Assembly (NCBI GenBank): GCA_026770585.1
Contig: MU646857.1
Span: 19,044 to 30,259 of the forward strand
Length of the DNA: 11,216 bases
Origin: Baffinella frigidus
Taxonomy: Eukaryota; Cryptophyceae; Cryptomonadales; Baffinellaceae
Direction: 5' to 3'
Within the stretch, counting starts at the first letter, position 1, and each line of letters starts with the position of its first letter. Made by a program: the position numbers and the translations under genes. The notes beneath the pieces were generated by a model that saw nothing but the letters and a program-made list of their open reading frames with translations, was not told the origin of the DNA and searched no databases. Shown here piece by piece: positions 1-6,415 of the stretch.

Positions 1-380
1 TTTAGGGTTTAGGGTTGAGGGTTGAGGGTTGAGGGTTGAGGGATGAGGGTTGAGGGTTAAGTGTTTAGGGTTCAGGGTTGAGGGATCAGGGTTGTGGGTT
101 AGGGATTTATAATTTAGAGTTGAGGGTGTAGGGTTTGGGTGTTGGGTGTGTGGTGAAGGGTGTAGGGCGTAGGGTGTAGGTGTATGGTGTAGGGTGTAGG
201 GTGTAGGGTGTAGGGTGTAGGGTTCTGGGTATAGGGGTTAGGGTGTAGGGTGTAGGGTTTAGGGTTAGGGTGAAGGGTGGCGGGTGTAAGATAGAGGGTT
301 GCGAGTTTAGCATTTGGGGGTTTGGGGGTTGGGGTTAGGGTTGGGGGTTGGGGTTTGAGGTTCTGGGATTCTGGGGTTGA
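1..380. repeat. Degenerate telomere-like repeat tract
   Basis: Seven-base units related to TTTAGGG dominate. TTGAGGG prevails in about 1-100, TGTAGGG in about 125-260, and looser TTAGGG and TTGGGG units follow to about 380. TTTAGGG is the telomere unit of plants, many algae and dinoflagellates. Few units are exact, so this is a decayed subtelomeric or interstitial array and not a functional end. The G-rich strand reads away from the left edge, whereas a left chromosome end would read CCCTAAA. Open frames on both strands here are low-complexity by-products. Confidence 0.85.
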
Positions 381-572
381 GGGTGCAGGCTTTAGGTCGC
401 GTCACCAATGCATCTGGAAGACCAGAATCTTGCACCAGGATCTGAGTCTCGAAACACGGAAAACACGGGCAAATTGTGGAGGAGGGTGTTCACCAATGCA
501 CCGGCAGATCATCAGCTTAGTTCACGTTCAAGGAAACAAACCGGAGCAAATTGGCAGGATTTGGGATCCCAC

Positions 573-784
573 CCGTGGAGCTGCTGGTCGTTGGCCTTCT
601 CGACCGCGTCCACGTCGCACGTTGCGTCCTGAATCGGCCCGTCGCAGGCCAGCCCGTGCTCCACATTCCACGTTGGAATCGCTGCGCCCCGCGCCTGCGC
701 CAGGAAAAGGGCGAGACCCGCTGCTGCCAGCAGCACCCGCCATGCCCAGCCGCTGTTCCGGGCTCGCGCGGTCGCCGATGCCAT
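573..784 (-). CDS. ERO1: ERO1-like ER oxidoreductin, first exon (partial)
   Basis: ERO1 is the flavoprotein of the ER lumen that reoxidises protein disulfide isomerase. The start at 784 is chosen because it sits in AAAATGG, a strong Kozak context, and opens a clear signal peptide: Arg-rich start, hydrophobic core VLLAAAGLALFLAQA (residues about 16-30), then a likely cleavage near ARGAA. The mature part holds CDGPIQDATCDVDAVEKAN followed by QQLH, which fits the N-terminal ERO1 pattern C-x-G-x-[VI]-x-D-x-x-C-D-x-[ED]-x-V-[DE]-x-x-N-x-x-x-LH, closest to the plant form. The exon probably ends near 573 at GG|GTGGGA; the frame continues open to 512 but loses resemblance. The rest, including the CxxCxxC active site and FAD-binding part, would lie left of the window. 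Fewer cysteines are present than usual in this segment. The upstream in-frame start at 886 would bury the signal peptide and is less likely. Identity is by motif only. Confidence 0.68.
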
Positions 785-1248
785 TTTCCGTCCAAAGCGC
801 CACGCTGCGGCGGTCGACAGTCGCACCCACAGAGCGGTGCACCCAAGAGAAAGAAGCAAGCCTGAGGGTGATCCTTCTTTGGTCACGTGACCACCAGATT
901 TTGGCTGTTGCTGTCCTGTTGCTGACGAAAAAAGAACACGTCACCGAATCGACACCGATGACGTACGGGCAGGATGGCTACAGTCCAGACAAGAGAGCGC
1001 GTCCCAAGGGCAAGGACCGCCCGCGCCTCCAGCTCTCGTCCTACGACCAGGCGATCCTGGCAAAGGGCAGGCCAAACATAACGCCCAGCCGCGGGAGAGT
1101 CCAGCAGGCTCAGCAGCAGGCACGCCCCTGCCTTGATCGTTCGTGAACGCTTAGCAGCCCCGCACTTATATCACGTGGTCGACGCTTGATACGCCCTCTC
1201 GCCATCGCGCCCCTTGTCTCACAGAGCCGGCTGCACGTCGGGGGGAGG
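785..1248. promoter_or_regulatory. Probable divergent promoter with ACGT-core motifs
   Basis: This gap separates the minus-strand ERO1-like start from the plus-strand Tyr/Pro-repeat ORF. It holds GGTCACGTGACC at 881-892 (perfect 12-bp palindrome with a CACGTG core), TGACGTGT on the minus strand at 936-943, TGACGTA at 959-965, and CACGTG at 1172-1177. TGACGTG is the core of the plant and animal unfolded-protein-response element, and ERO1 is commonly induced by that response. Function here is inferred from motif and position. ORFs crossing the gap on either strand show no recognisable protein. Confidence 0.4.
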
Positions 1249-1547
1249 ATGGTGGCATGCGGGATCAGCCAGCCACTGACTGCATGCCGTGTGGAGCAGC
1301 CTGCCTCCCAGCCAGCGTGGAACACAGGGGCGTATCAAGCACCGACGTATCAACCAACGCCGTACCAGCCCTCGCCGTACCAGGCGCCAGCGTACCAGGC
1401 GCCAGCGTACCAGCCTCCAGCCTATTCCAGCCCGCCAGCCTCGGCAGCTGCCAGCATGTCGGTGCCTTCACTCTCCAGCGTCGGGTCGAAACGTGAGCGC
1501 CCGCTCGACCCCGCCAGCGGTGTAGCAAGGGCAGCCTACGCAGGGGG
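1249..1547 (+). CDS. Tyr/Pro/Gln-repeat protein, N-terminal segment
   Basis: Not recognised as a known family. From the ATG at 1249 the frame reads about 15 residues, then a repeat of the form [AP]-Y-Q-x-P: seven tyrosines at near-regular five-residue steps between about 1335 and 1425 (AYQAPTYQPTPYQPSPYQAP, then further units). A Ser/Ala-rich linker follows, then SKRERPLDP near 1485-1512. Such Y/P/Q repeats are typical of disordered low-complexity regions in RNA-binding, coat or scaffold proteins; no function is claimed. The segment could instead be an internal exon with an acceptor near 1304 (GGAGCAG). Coding-like sequence then continues in another frame (1577-1912), so an intron or a frameshift lies around 1548-1576. 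Confidence 0.5.
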
Positions 1548-1576
1548 GTTGTTAGGCGCCAGCTCTCCCCCGCAGC

Positions 1577-1912
1577 TCATCGCTAACCCTGCAGCTGTGG
1601 CGAGCAGATGCGACAGCCTCACAAGACTGGGCAGCGGTCGCGGCGCTCGCGCAAAAGCTCAAGGCACAGGACAAGTCGCACTCGATGCACGCGCATCCCA
1701 AGGCAGCCATGGCCGCGCAGATCGCCGCCTTGAATCCGATGGCGCGGAACATGGCCCGGGACAGCCAGCAGTCCGTGACTCTCGGGGGGCTGCGGGGCGG
1801 CGGCGGCGGCGGAACGGTCCGTCCCAGCCCTGTGCCCTGTTATCATCCTCCTCATTCCTCCTGCATGTTGCTGCCGATGGAGGCGTGTGTCGCGAATGGC
1901 CGCGGTGGGTAG
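1577..1912 (+). CDS. Tyr/Pro-repeat protein, probable continuation in a second frame
   Basis: In the frame starting at 1577 a coherent stretch runs from about 1598 to 1795: it includes QDWAAVAALAQKLKAQ, then KSHSMHAHPKAAMAAQ and NPMARNMARDSQQ, followed by a Gly run encoded by GGC repeats (1797-1815). The Ala-rich helical look and balanced charges suggest real protein up to about 1800; the tail to the stop at 1910-1912 is less convincing. Possible acceptors are CCCCCGCAG ending at 1575 and CTAACCCTGCAG ending at 1594. Pairing the donor at 1548 with the first would need a 28-nt intron, so a frameshift or sequencing error is an equal alternative. Family unknown. Confidence 0.38.
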   Translation, partial: SSLTLQLWRADATASQDWAAVAALAQKLKAQDKSHSMHAHPKAAMAAQIAALNPMARNMARDSQQSVTLGGLRGGGGGGTVRPSPVPCYHPPHSSCMLLPMEACVANGRGG

Positions 1913-1954
1913 TGCTGGCGCGCCCAGGATGCCCCAACGCGAGGCACGGGGCCT

Positions 1955-2094
1955 AGCTCTGTCCCTCTTCGTCTCACCATTGAAAATATTCAGCCGTATA
2001 TGGAAAGTTCATTCGTACTGGAGGTCCTCCTTTAAAACTAACAATGCTGGCTGATTTTTTTTAATGATGAGACGAAATCAAGTAGAGCAGAGCT
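1955..2094. mobile_element. TIR element, about 140 bp
   Basis: The left end at 1955-1981 and the reverse complement of 2063-2094 share AGCTCTG, then TTCGTCTCA and CATT, with small indels between. The interior is AT-rich. Flanks are GGGGCC on the left and GGGGGGCCC on the right, so the inverted repeat may extend further. No coding capacity, so a non-autonomous (MITE-like) element. Confidence 0.55.
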
Positions 2095-2141
2095 GGGGGG
2101 CCCGATGTTCTTTATTCCCCTAAAGGATATCGGGTTGCGAG

Positions 2142-2177
2142 CTCCCACCACAGGCCGACACTGGAACGTATCTGCAG
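2142..2177 (+). repeat. 36-bp repeat ending in TATCTGCAG, copy 1
   Basis: Thirty-one of 36 positions match 8685-8720. Both copies begin CTCCCA, contain GACACTGG and end TATCTGCAG, which looks like a 3' splice site. The sequences after CTGCAG differ, so the shared block may be the end of a related intron or of a dispersed element. Confidence 0.6.
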
Positions 2178-2241
2178 GATGGTCCTGCTATGTTGCAAGC
2201 ATCGAACCTTTTTGGTGCGAAGGAACTGAGCAGAACCGGCT

Positions 2242-2365
2242 ACAGGGGTACCTCGCTCATAAGAAACCGCCCCCCCCCCCCCTAGGACCACCACAGGGCC
2301 CTGGGCATAGGCCTACTGTATGGTCCTAGGGGGAGGCAGTTTGTTATGAGCGAGGCACCCCTGTA
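2242..2365. mobile_element. Family 1 foldback MITE, copy A (124 bp)
   Basis: Ends are TACAGGGGTACCTCGCTCAT and its near-complement ending CCCCTGTA. The interior is also self-complementary around CCTAGGACCA and TGGTCCTAGG, so nearly the whole element can fold into one hairpin. A C run (about 2269-2281) breaks the left arm. Other copies are at 3718-3837 and 4642-4773. No target-site duplication is evident here. A probable exon begins only 16 nt past the right end. Confidence 0.85.
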
Positions 2366-2380
2366 CACGGTGACAGACAG

Positions 2381-2475
2381 CGGTATGACGAGCAGGTTCT
2401 GGACGGCGGAATGGCTGGCGCGATGATGGTCCTCTTCTTCGCAATCGTTGTGGGTGCCTTGCTCTTCTTCCTCAG
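2381..2475 (+). CDS. Probable single-transmembrane exon of an unknown protein
   Basis: Flanked by GTGACAGACAG (acceptor) and CTCAG|GTACGC (donor), the frame reads RYDEQVLDGG and then MAGAMMVLFFAIVVGALLFF: a charged ten-residue lead-in followed by about 20 uncharged residues, a typical membrane-spanning helix. It ends in phase 2. A start at the internal ATG (2411) is possible, making it an N-terminal anchor, but the open frame upstream and the acceptor favour an internal exon. The last 20 nt are repeated 35 bp downstream with a second CAG|GT. No partner exon was identified; relation to the 1249-1912 protein is unknown. Confidence 0.42.
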
Positions 2476-2525
2476 GTACGCCCCGAGACGGCCTTGCTCT
2501 TCTTCGTCAGGTCCCGCTCCCCGCG
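2456..2525 (+). repeat. 35-bp tandem duplication over a splice-site-like sequence
   Basis: GCCTTGCTCTTCTTCCTCAG at 2456-2475 recurs with one change at 2491-2510. Each copy ends in CAG followed by GT. The 35-bp period is not a multiple of three. Confidence 0.75.
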
Positions 2526-2604
2526 CGTTGCCCTGTTGCTGCTCGTGTGAGGCACGCACGCCCCCCTCGCTGGCGTTGGCGCGCGGGGCGGACCACGAGT
2601 GGCG

Positions 2605-2664
2605 AGAAAAGAGAGAGAGCGCGCGCGCGAGAGAGAGAGAGCGAGCGAGAGAGAGAGAGAGAGG
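2605..2664 (+). repeat. GA/GC microsatellite
   Basis: GAGAGAGAGC, GCGCGCGCGA and GAGAGAGAGA runs with GCGAGCGA interruptions. ORFs across it give RERE or SLSL repeats and are discarded. Confidence 0.95.
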
Positions 2665-2713
2665 CACGTGAGATCTGCGGCTGGGAAGGGCCCGCCTCGG
2701 GGAAACCACGCCA

Positions 2714-2846
2714 GGCTCTTGGGGGGGTATTCCAGGGCCACCCTTAGAGCCATTGGGTCGCCCTTTGAGCCGTTTTCTCCCTAAAATTGACGTTTGAATC
2801 CAATTTTCACTTGAAACATTGACTTGTGAATACCCCCCCCTCCAGC
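2714..2846. mobile_element. Family 3 TIR element, copy 1 (133 bp)
   Basis: Inverted ends: GGCTCTTGGGGGGGTATTC at the left and, reversed, GGCTGGAGGGGGGGGTATTC at the right. The inner part has two GAGCCRTT units and an AT-rich half ending GACTTGTGAATACC. The same design occurs at 6973-7110, and a fragment at about 4873-4923 shares GGGCCCGCCTCGGG and the GAGCCATT units. Non-coding. Confidence 0.65.
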
Positions 2847-3154
2847 CCTGCGTGGACAGCCCCAGCTCGCGTGCTTCGGGAGGTGTGAACGTAACTTGAG
2901 AGAGTTGACTGGAAACTCCAGTCATTCCAAGAGATAGTTGACTGGTAACTCCGGTCCTTTCAAGGCCCGCTTATCCTAGATACCCACATGAGGCTGATGG
3001 TGCGTGCGGGGCACAGGGAGAAGGAGGACACCGCCAAGGACCGCACGCTCGAGGCTCTGACAGGCTGAGGCTCTGGGGCTGCCAGCCAGCGGGAGGTGCC
3101 AGCGCCTTGACACTCACACGGGGAGTTTACATGTATTCGAGTGTGAGTACAATG
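2847..3154. repeat. Tandem hairpin units and unassigned sequence
   Basis: Two adjacent units at about 2901-2962 each contain AGTTGACTGG followed by AACTCC and GTC; the first holds the dyad GACTGGA-AAC-TCCAGTC. A related unit lies at 3620-3650. A nine-base repeat GAGGCTCTG occurs twice near 3051-3075. CACTCACAC and GTGTGAGTA form a small inverted pair at about 3111-3150. No convincing gene was found. Confidence 0.5.
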
Positions 3155-3185
3155 TGCAGGGGCACCTCGCTGATAAGGTCCGTGT

Positions 3186-3717
3186 CATCTGAAAACGCTC
3201 GCCGTTTCGTGCTTCATAGTTGAGAGCATCAGGGAAAACAGCCGATTTGTTGTCCCTACCATTCAAGAAAAACAGAGAAAACCGCCACCCCTCAAAACGC
3301 TCTTTCACAGAGATGTTGGATCGGAGTGGTGAAACCCATATGATGTAATTGTTAAGGACCGTTGAGCCTATCAACGGTGGGTGGGTCGTATGTGACTAGG
3401 ACGCACAGTTTTTGAAAAAGAAGATAGGTTTTCCTGTCGGTCTTGATACATCAGAACGAGAAGAAAAAATCCCAACCAACCTTTCACTTTTATTTTGTTT
3501 TGGCCCACGCCGCGCAAACACCTTGTGGTTAACTAGGCTCTACACACGTGAGGGCATCGAAGGACGCACGGTTATGAGGACGCCAAGATTCACTTAGGCC
3601 TTCGATGTAGATTCACTTAGGAGAGTTGACTGGAAGCTCTGGTCCTTCTGAGTGAGAGTTGACCGTTTCAGTAAACCTAACGAAAGACAAGAGACTCCGC
3701 GTGACACGTGGGGCTTG
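3186..3717. other. AT-richer interior without a recognisable gene
   Basis: Contains TGTTGGATCGGAGTGGT near 3313, repeated with one change near 5088, and GTATGTGACTAGGAC near 3388, similar to 5346-5360. AGATTCACTTAGG occurs twice 22 bp apart (3587 and 3609). A further AGTTGACTGGAA unit is at 3623. Short ORFs (for example 3412-3597) show no known motif. Confidence 0.5.
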
Positions 3718-3837
3718 TACCGGGGCACCTCGCTCATAAGAAACTGCAACCCCCCCCGCACCACCGTAGGGCCCTAGGCATAGGCCTACTGTAGGGTCCT
3801 AGGGGGGGAGGTTTCTTATGCGCGAGGTACCCCTGTA
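3718..3837. mobile_element. Family 1 foldback MITE, copy B (120 bp)
   Basis: TIRs start TACCGGGGCACCTCGCTCAT and end GAGGTACCCCTGTA. The centre carries CCGTAGGGCCCTAGG and its near-complement GTAGGGTCCTAGG. No target-site duplication seen. Confidence 0.85.
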
Positions 3838-3870
3838 GCGTTCAACCACCTGGACCTCGGTAGACGACGT

Positions 3871-4282
3871 CCAGATCGTGAAAGCGGTGCACTGATGCAC
3901 GGTCATCGCGGACCTCATCTCCCGGATTAAGCGACACCACCTGCAACCGCTCTGGTGAGTTGATAGGGTAACGGCCTGAAAATGGGGTAGTTAGGCCTAC
4001 GGCATTGCCTAGGACCTCCTACCGTAGGCCGAGACTTTTTGGTCCTAGGATCCCTCGGCCTACGGTAGGAGGTCCTAGGCAATGCCGTATGCCTAACTAC
4101 CCCATTTTCAGGCCGTTAGCCTATGAGAGTGCTGCTGGAAGAAGTTCCGCCCGCTCGCCCTGTCACCCATCTTGCCCGCCTGCCCCTAACATGTCCTTAT
4201 CCCCGAAAACTACTTTGCAACACCGAGCACCTGCTCACCCATGGACCCTAAAAAAATCCTCTGCTGCCGGCTTTTCCCGAGG
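3871..4282 (+). pseudogene. Decayed gene fragment split by a foldback element
   Basis: With 3961-4126 removed, this is a diverged copy of the reverse complement of 7113-7332. Matching protein pieces are LISRIKR, HHLQPLW (LRPLW in the other copy), VLLEEVPPARPV and HLAR. An in-frame TGA occurs upstream of LISRIKR, one codon is missing, and the element interrupts the reading frame just after PLW, so the copy is dead. The gene it derives from is not recognised. Confidence 0.7.
3961..4126. mobile_element. Foldback MITE with 73-bp arms (166 bp)
   Basis: Arms 3961-4033 and 4054-4126 are inverted copies with three mismatches, separated by a 20-nt loop. GAGT flanks both sides (3957-3960 and 4127-4130), while the relative at 7.2 kb has a single GAGT at the same place, which gives an empty-site comparison and a 4-bp target-site duplication. 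The arms contain CCTACCGTAGG and GTCCTAGG, shared with families 1 and 2. Confidence 0.9.
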
Positions 4283-4641
4283 CAGTAACCCTCCGAAGTG
4301 GATCAAATTTGTATTTTAGCGTTTTGGCTTTGCGAGGGCTTTTGTCTCCATCACGGAGCGGGCTACGAAGGGATTTTGGGGCACGCAGTGCCCCAGTTTC
4401 CGTTACCTTATCCGTAGGAACCCCCCCTATGTCCCAACAGATTGCCTACCGTAGGGTCCTAGGTCTTATCGCGTAAGTGTTATTCAAAATTCCTTCGAAG
4501 TCCGCTGTGTGGTTAGTACCAGTGGGTTGACTAAAACTTGCGTTTCGTCAACCCGCTGGTACTAATCTAAAAAAAAAAGACACCGACCGATGTCGGAGCA
4601 CCCGTGTTCTTAAAGCCTAGATACCCCTGTACATGAACTCC
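4283..4641. repeat. Spacer with an isolated core motif and an imperfect hairpin
   Basis: CCTACCGTAGGGTCCTAGG at 4445-4463 stands alone without recognisable element ends. TTAGTACCAGTGGGTTGAC at about 4514-4532 pairs with a downstream inverted copy ending near 4567 (one mismatch), followed by an A run. A piece of family 1 end (CCCCTGTACATG) lies at about 4625-4636. No gene seen. Confidence 0.6.
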
Positions 4642-4773
4642 TACAGGGGTACCTCGCGCATAAGAAAGCGCACCTCCCCTAGGACCACCGTAGGGCCATA
4701 GGCATAGTCCTACTGTAGGTTCCTAGGGGTCTAGAAGGGGGAGGCAGTTTCTTATGAGCGAGGTACCCCTGTA
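4642..4773. mobile_element. Family 1 foldback MITE, copy C (132 bp)
   Basis: Perfect outer ends TACAGGGGTACCTCGC and its complement. It is flanked by CATGAACTCC on the left and CACGAACTCC on the right, a 10-bp near-direct repeat that may be a target-site duplication. The right end creates a short ORF start reading MSEVPLY, a by-product of the TIR. Confidence 0.87.
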
Positions 4774-4872
4774 CACGAACTCCTATGTGGGGCTTGTCCC
4801 CAGAAGACGACCCAATGAGCTTCGACGCGCCCGGTGTGAGGACCTACAGTGTAGGCCAGCTAGGCTAGGACG

Positions 4873-4923
4873 GGCCCGCCTCGGGATGGCATTGGAGCCA
4901 TTGGAGCCATTGCTCTATCGCCC
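4873..4923 (+). repeat. Family 3 fragment, truncated by a family 2 copy
   Basis: GGGCCCGCCTCGGG and two GGAGCCATT units match 2688-2760. The similarity stops where the family 2 element begins at 4924. Confidence 0.45.
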
Positions 4924-5027
4924 TATCCCTCAAGTGGCCAGTAGGCTCATACGCCCTACCGTAGGGCCCTAGGACCTGCCTAGGACTTCCACGGGCGATT
5001 ATTCGCCCGTTGGTCACTTAAGGGATA
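4924..5027. mobile_element. Family 2 MITE, copy 1 (104 bp)
   Basis: TIRs TATCCCTCAAGTGGCCA and TGGTCACTTAAGGGATA. The left two-thirds matches copies at 6301 and 9914 (CATACGCCCTACCGTAGGG). At offset 67 is a copy-specific hairpin, ACGGGCGA-TTAT-TCGCCCGT (4991-5010). Confidence 0.88.
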
Positions 5028-5616
5028 ACGGGCAGATGTCTCTTGGAATACAACATCGGAACTCAGTCTCAGCTCTCGTCCGGCGGTGTTGGATTGGAGT
5101 GGTTCAAATTCTGCCTCCGGGCCGCATGGGTCGTACCACTTGAGGCTAGAAATGTGACTATTTTAAAAGTTTCAACTCTACAAGTCCTTTACAAGTGGAC
5201 CGCTGTGTAGTAATTTTCTCACAAATAGGGTCGTTTGGTCACGTATCTGGGGGAATTCCCCCAGATACGTGACCAAGCCCGCCCGTGACTGGTACAAATT
5301 TCAACAACCCCACATCTGAAATACTCCCTCTTCCAGCCTCGAGTGGTATGTGACCAGGACAGACAGGGTTTTGGCATTGGCGGCGGGTGGGGGGGCGCCT
5401 TGGTCATCAGTAGGGGTACCCTTTTGACCCATCATGGGGGGGACACTTGCTCCACCAGGGCTAGACGCACTCAACCTTCACAGCAGTGAGGCCGACGATC
5501 GAGAAATGGATCGACCGGTGCCCCTGCTTTTTACAAAAAATAAGAACGTGCCGCCGACCGTTTTCCCTGCGTTTCTTCAATTTTAAGAACGTGCCACCAA
5601 CCGTTCTCAGATTTAA
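5028..5616. repeat. Repeat-rich spacer with a 42-bp perfect palindrome
   Basis: 5235-5276 is a gapless perfect palindrome centred on GAATTC. TGTTGGATTGGAGTGGT (5088) and GTATGTGACCAGGAC (5346) repeat sequences of the 3.3-kb region. TAAGAACGTGCC followed by ACCGTT is present twice near 5541 and 5584. No coding sequence is supported. Confidence 0.7.
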
Positions 5617-5693
5617 CGTACCTTATGAGTGAGGTACCCCCGTACAAACCCTGACAGCAAGGAGATGCAGGGTGCGAGGAATGCACGGGGTGG

Positions 5694-5852
5694 ATCCCTC
5701 TCGTGAGAGAGGGATTTATCCGGGGAAACCTATTTTTCTTTCATTTGATGGCAGCGAAAATTACTACACAAATCCTTTAATATTACTTGTAAGAACGACT
5801 TGTGTAGTAATTTTCGTTGCCATCAAATGCAAGAAACATAGGTTTCCCCGGA
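5694..5852. mobile_element. Foldback element with 53-bp arms
   Basis: Arms 5719-5771 and 5800-5852 match in 50 of 53 positions around a 28-nt loop. They begin TCCGGGGAAACC and include TGTGTAGTAATTTTC, also present at 5208. A separate small hairpin, ATCCCTCTC-GTGA-GAGAGGGAT, abuts it at 5694-5715. AT-rich interior and no ORF. Confidence 0.85.
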
Positions 5853-5956
5853 AAAGGATGGAGTCACCACCCACAGCTGCCAGCACGTTGTGCGAGCTTC
5901 ACTGAGACAGATTCATTCAAACCCCACGTAGCTGCGGCGTGCCGTATGCGCTGGGG

Positions 5957-6103
5957 TCAGGTCACGGTGCATCCTGCGCGGATGCAACCACAGGCAGCGC
6001 GCCACGATCTAGGGCACATCCCCGCCTCGGCTCGGGCCCTGTCGCGCAGCCCCTTGGTGAAGGTGGCGAGTTTGTCTCGGTTTGACAGCGCCGGTGCCGC
6101 GCC
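5957..6103 (-). CDS. Unknown acidic/Pro-rich protein, probable last exon
   Basis: Starts after TTATTCCGTGCAG, a good acceptor with TGTAAC upstream as a possible branch point. It reads GAAPALSNRDKLATFTKGLR and DRARAEAG, a charged helix-like stretch, then a Cys-containing tail ending at the TGA at 5957. Phase 0 fits the phase-0 donor at 6415 of the upstream exon. The C-terminal part after AEAG is less coding-like, so a donor near GGAT|GTGCCC could end the exon earlier. No domain recognised. Confidence 0.45.
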   Translation of the reverse strand, partial: GAAPALSNRDKLATFTKGLRDRARAEAGMCPRSWRAACGCIRAGCTVT

Positions 6104-6300
6104 CTGCACGGAATAATTCAATAAGTTACAGCACTGGGCCAAGCAAGCAAACATTTTCACGGGTGTTTTGGTGCGGGTTGCGAGTGTGCCGGGTTCTTGC
6201 AACCCGCTGTCAACCTTGTTGCTGGGAGGGCGATGCAGCAAAAGACATTTGCACGGCTCCAGCCTAGCTTCTACTCAATCAAAAACAATCCCCGCCCTTG

Positions 6301-6406
6301 TATCCCGCAAGTGTCGAGTAGGCGCATACGCCCTACGGTAGGGTCCTAGGACCTGCCTAGGGCGAGTTAGGGTGAATATTCACCCTATGGGCACTTCAAA
6401 GGGATA
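6301..6406. mobile_element. Family 2 MITE, copy 2 (106 bp), inside an intron
   Basis: Ends TATCCCGCAAGTG and CACTTCAAAGGGATA, with the shared core CATACGCCCTAC. Its private palindrome is TAGGGTGAATATTCACCCTA at 6368-6387. On the minus strand it begins 9 nt inside the predicted intron 6104-6415. Confidence 0.85.
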
Positions 6407-6415
6407 ACGCCTCAC

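Larger units (their letters stand above)
3155..5644. mobile_element. Possible 2.5-kb composite element with family-1-like ends
   Basis: A solitary left end at 3155-3185 and a solitary right end at 5617-5644 are inverted with respect to each other and resemble the family 1 TIR. Both continue ATAAGGTnCGT, whereas the short copies continue ATAAGAAA, which argues that they are two ends of one larger element. About 24 of the first 30 positions match between the ends. The interior holds two short family 1 copies, a foldback element, a family 2 copy and a gene fragment. No transposase-like ORF is visible and no target-site duplication is clear, so this remains tentative. Confidence 0.38.

Noticed and set aside
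107-313. Minus-strand ORF rich in TLHPTPYTL repeats
   Set aside because: Pure translation of degenerate telomeric repeats.
322-1146. Plus-strand 274-residue ORF
   Set aside because: Antisense to the ERO1-like exon; no domain and Arg/Pro composition typical of an opposite-strand shadow in GC-rich DNA.
4754-4972. Plus-strand ORF starting MSEVPLY
   Set aside because: The start and first residues come from the family 1 terminal repeat and the rest from repeats and a family 2 copy.
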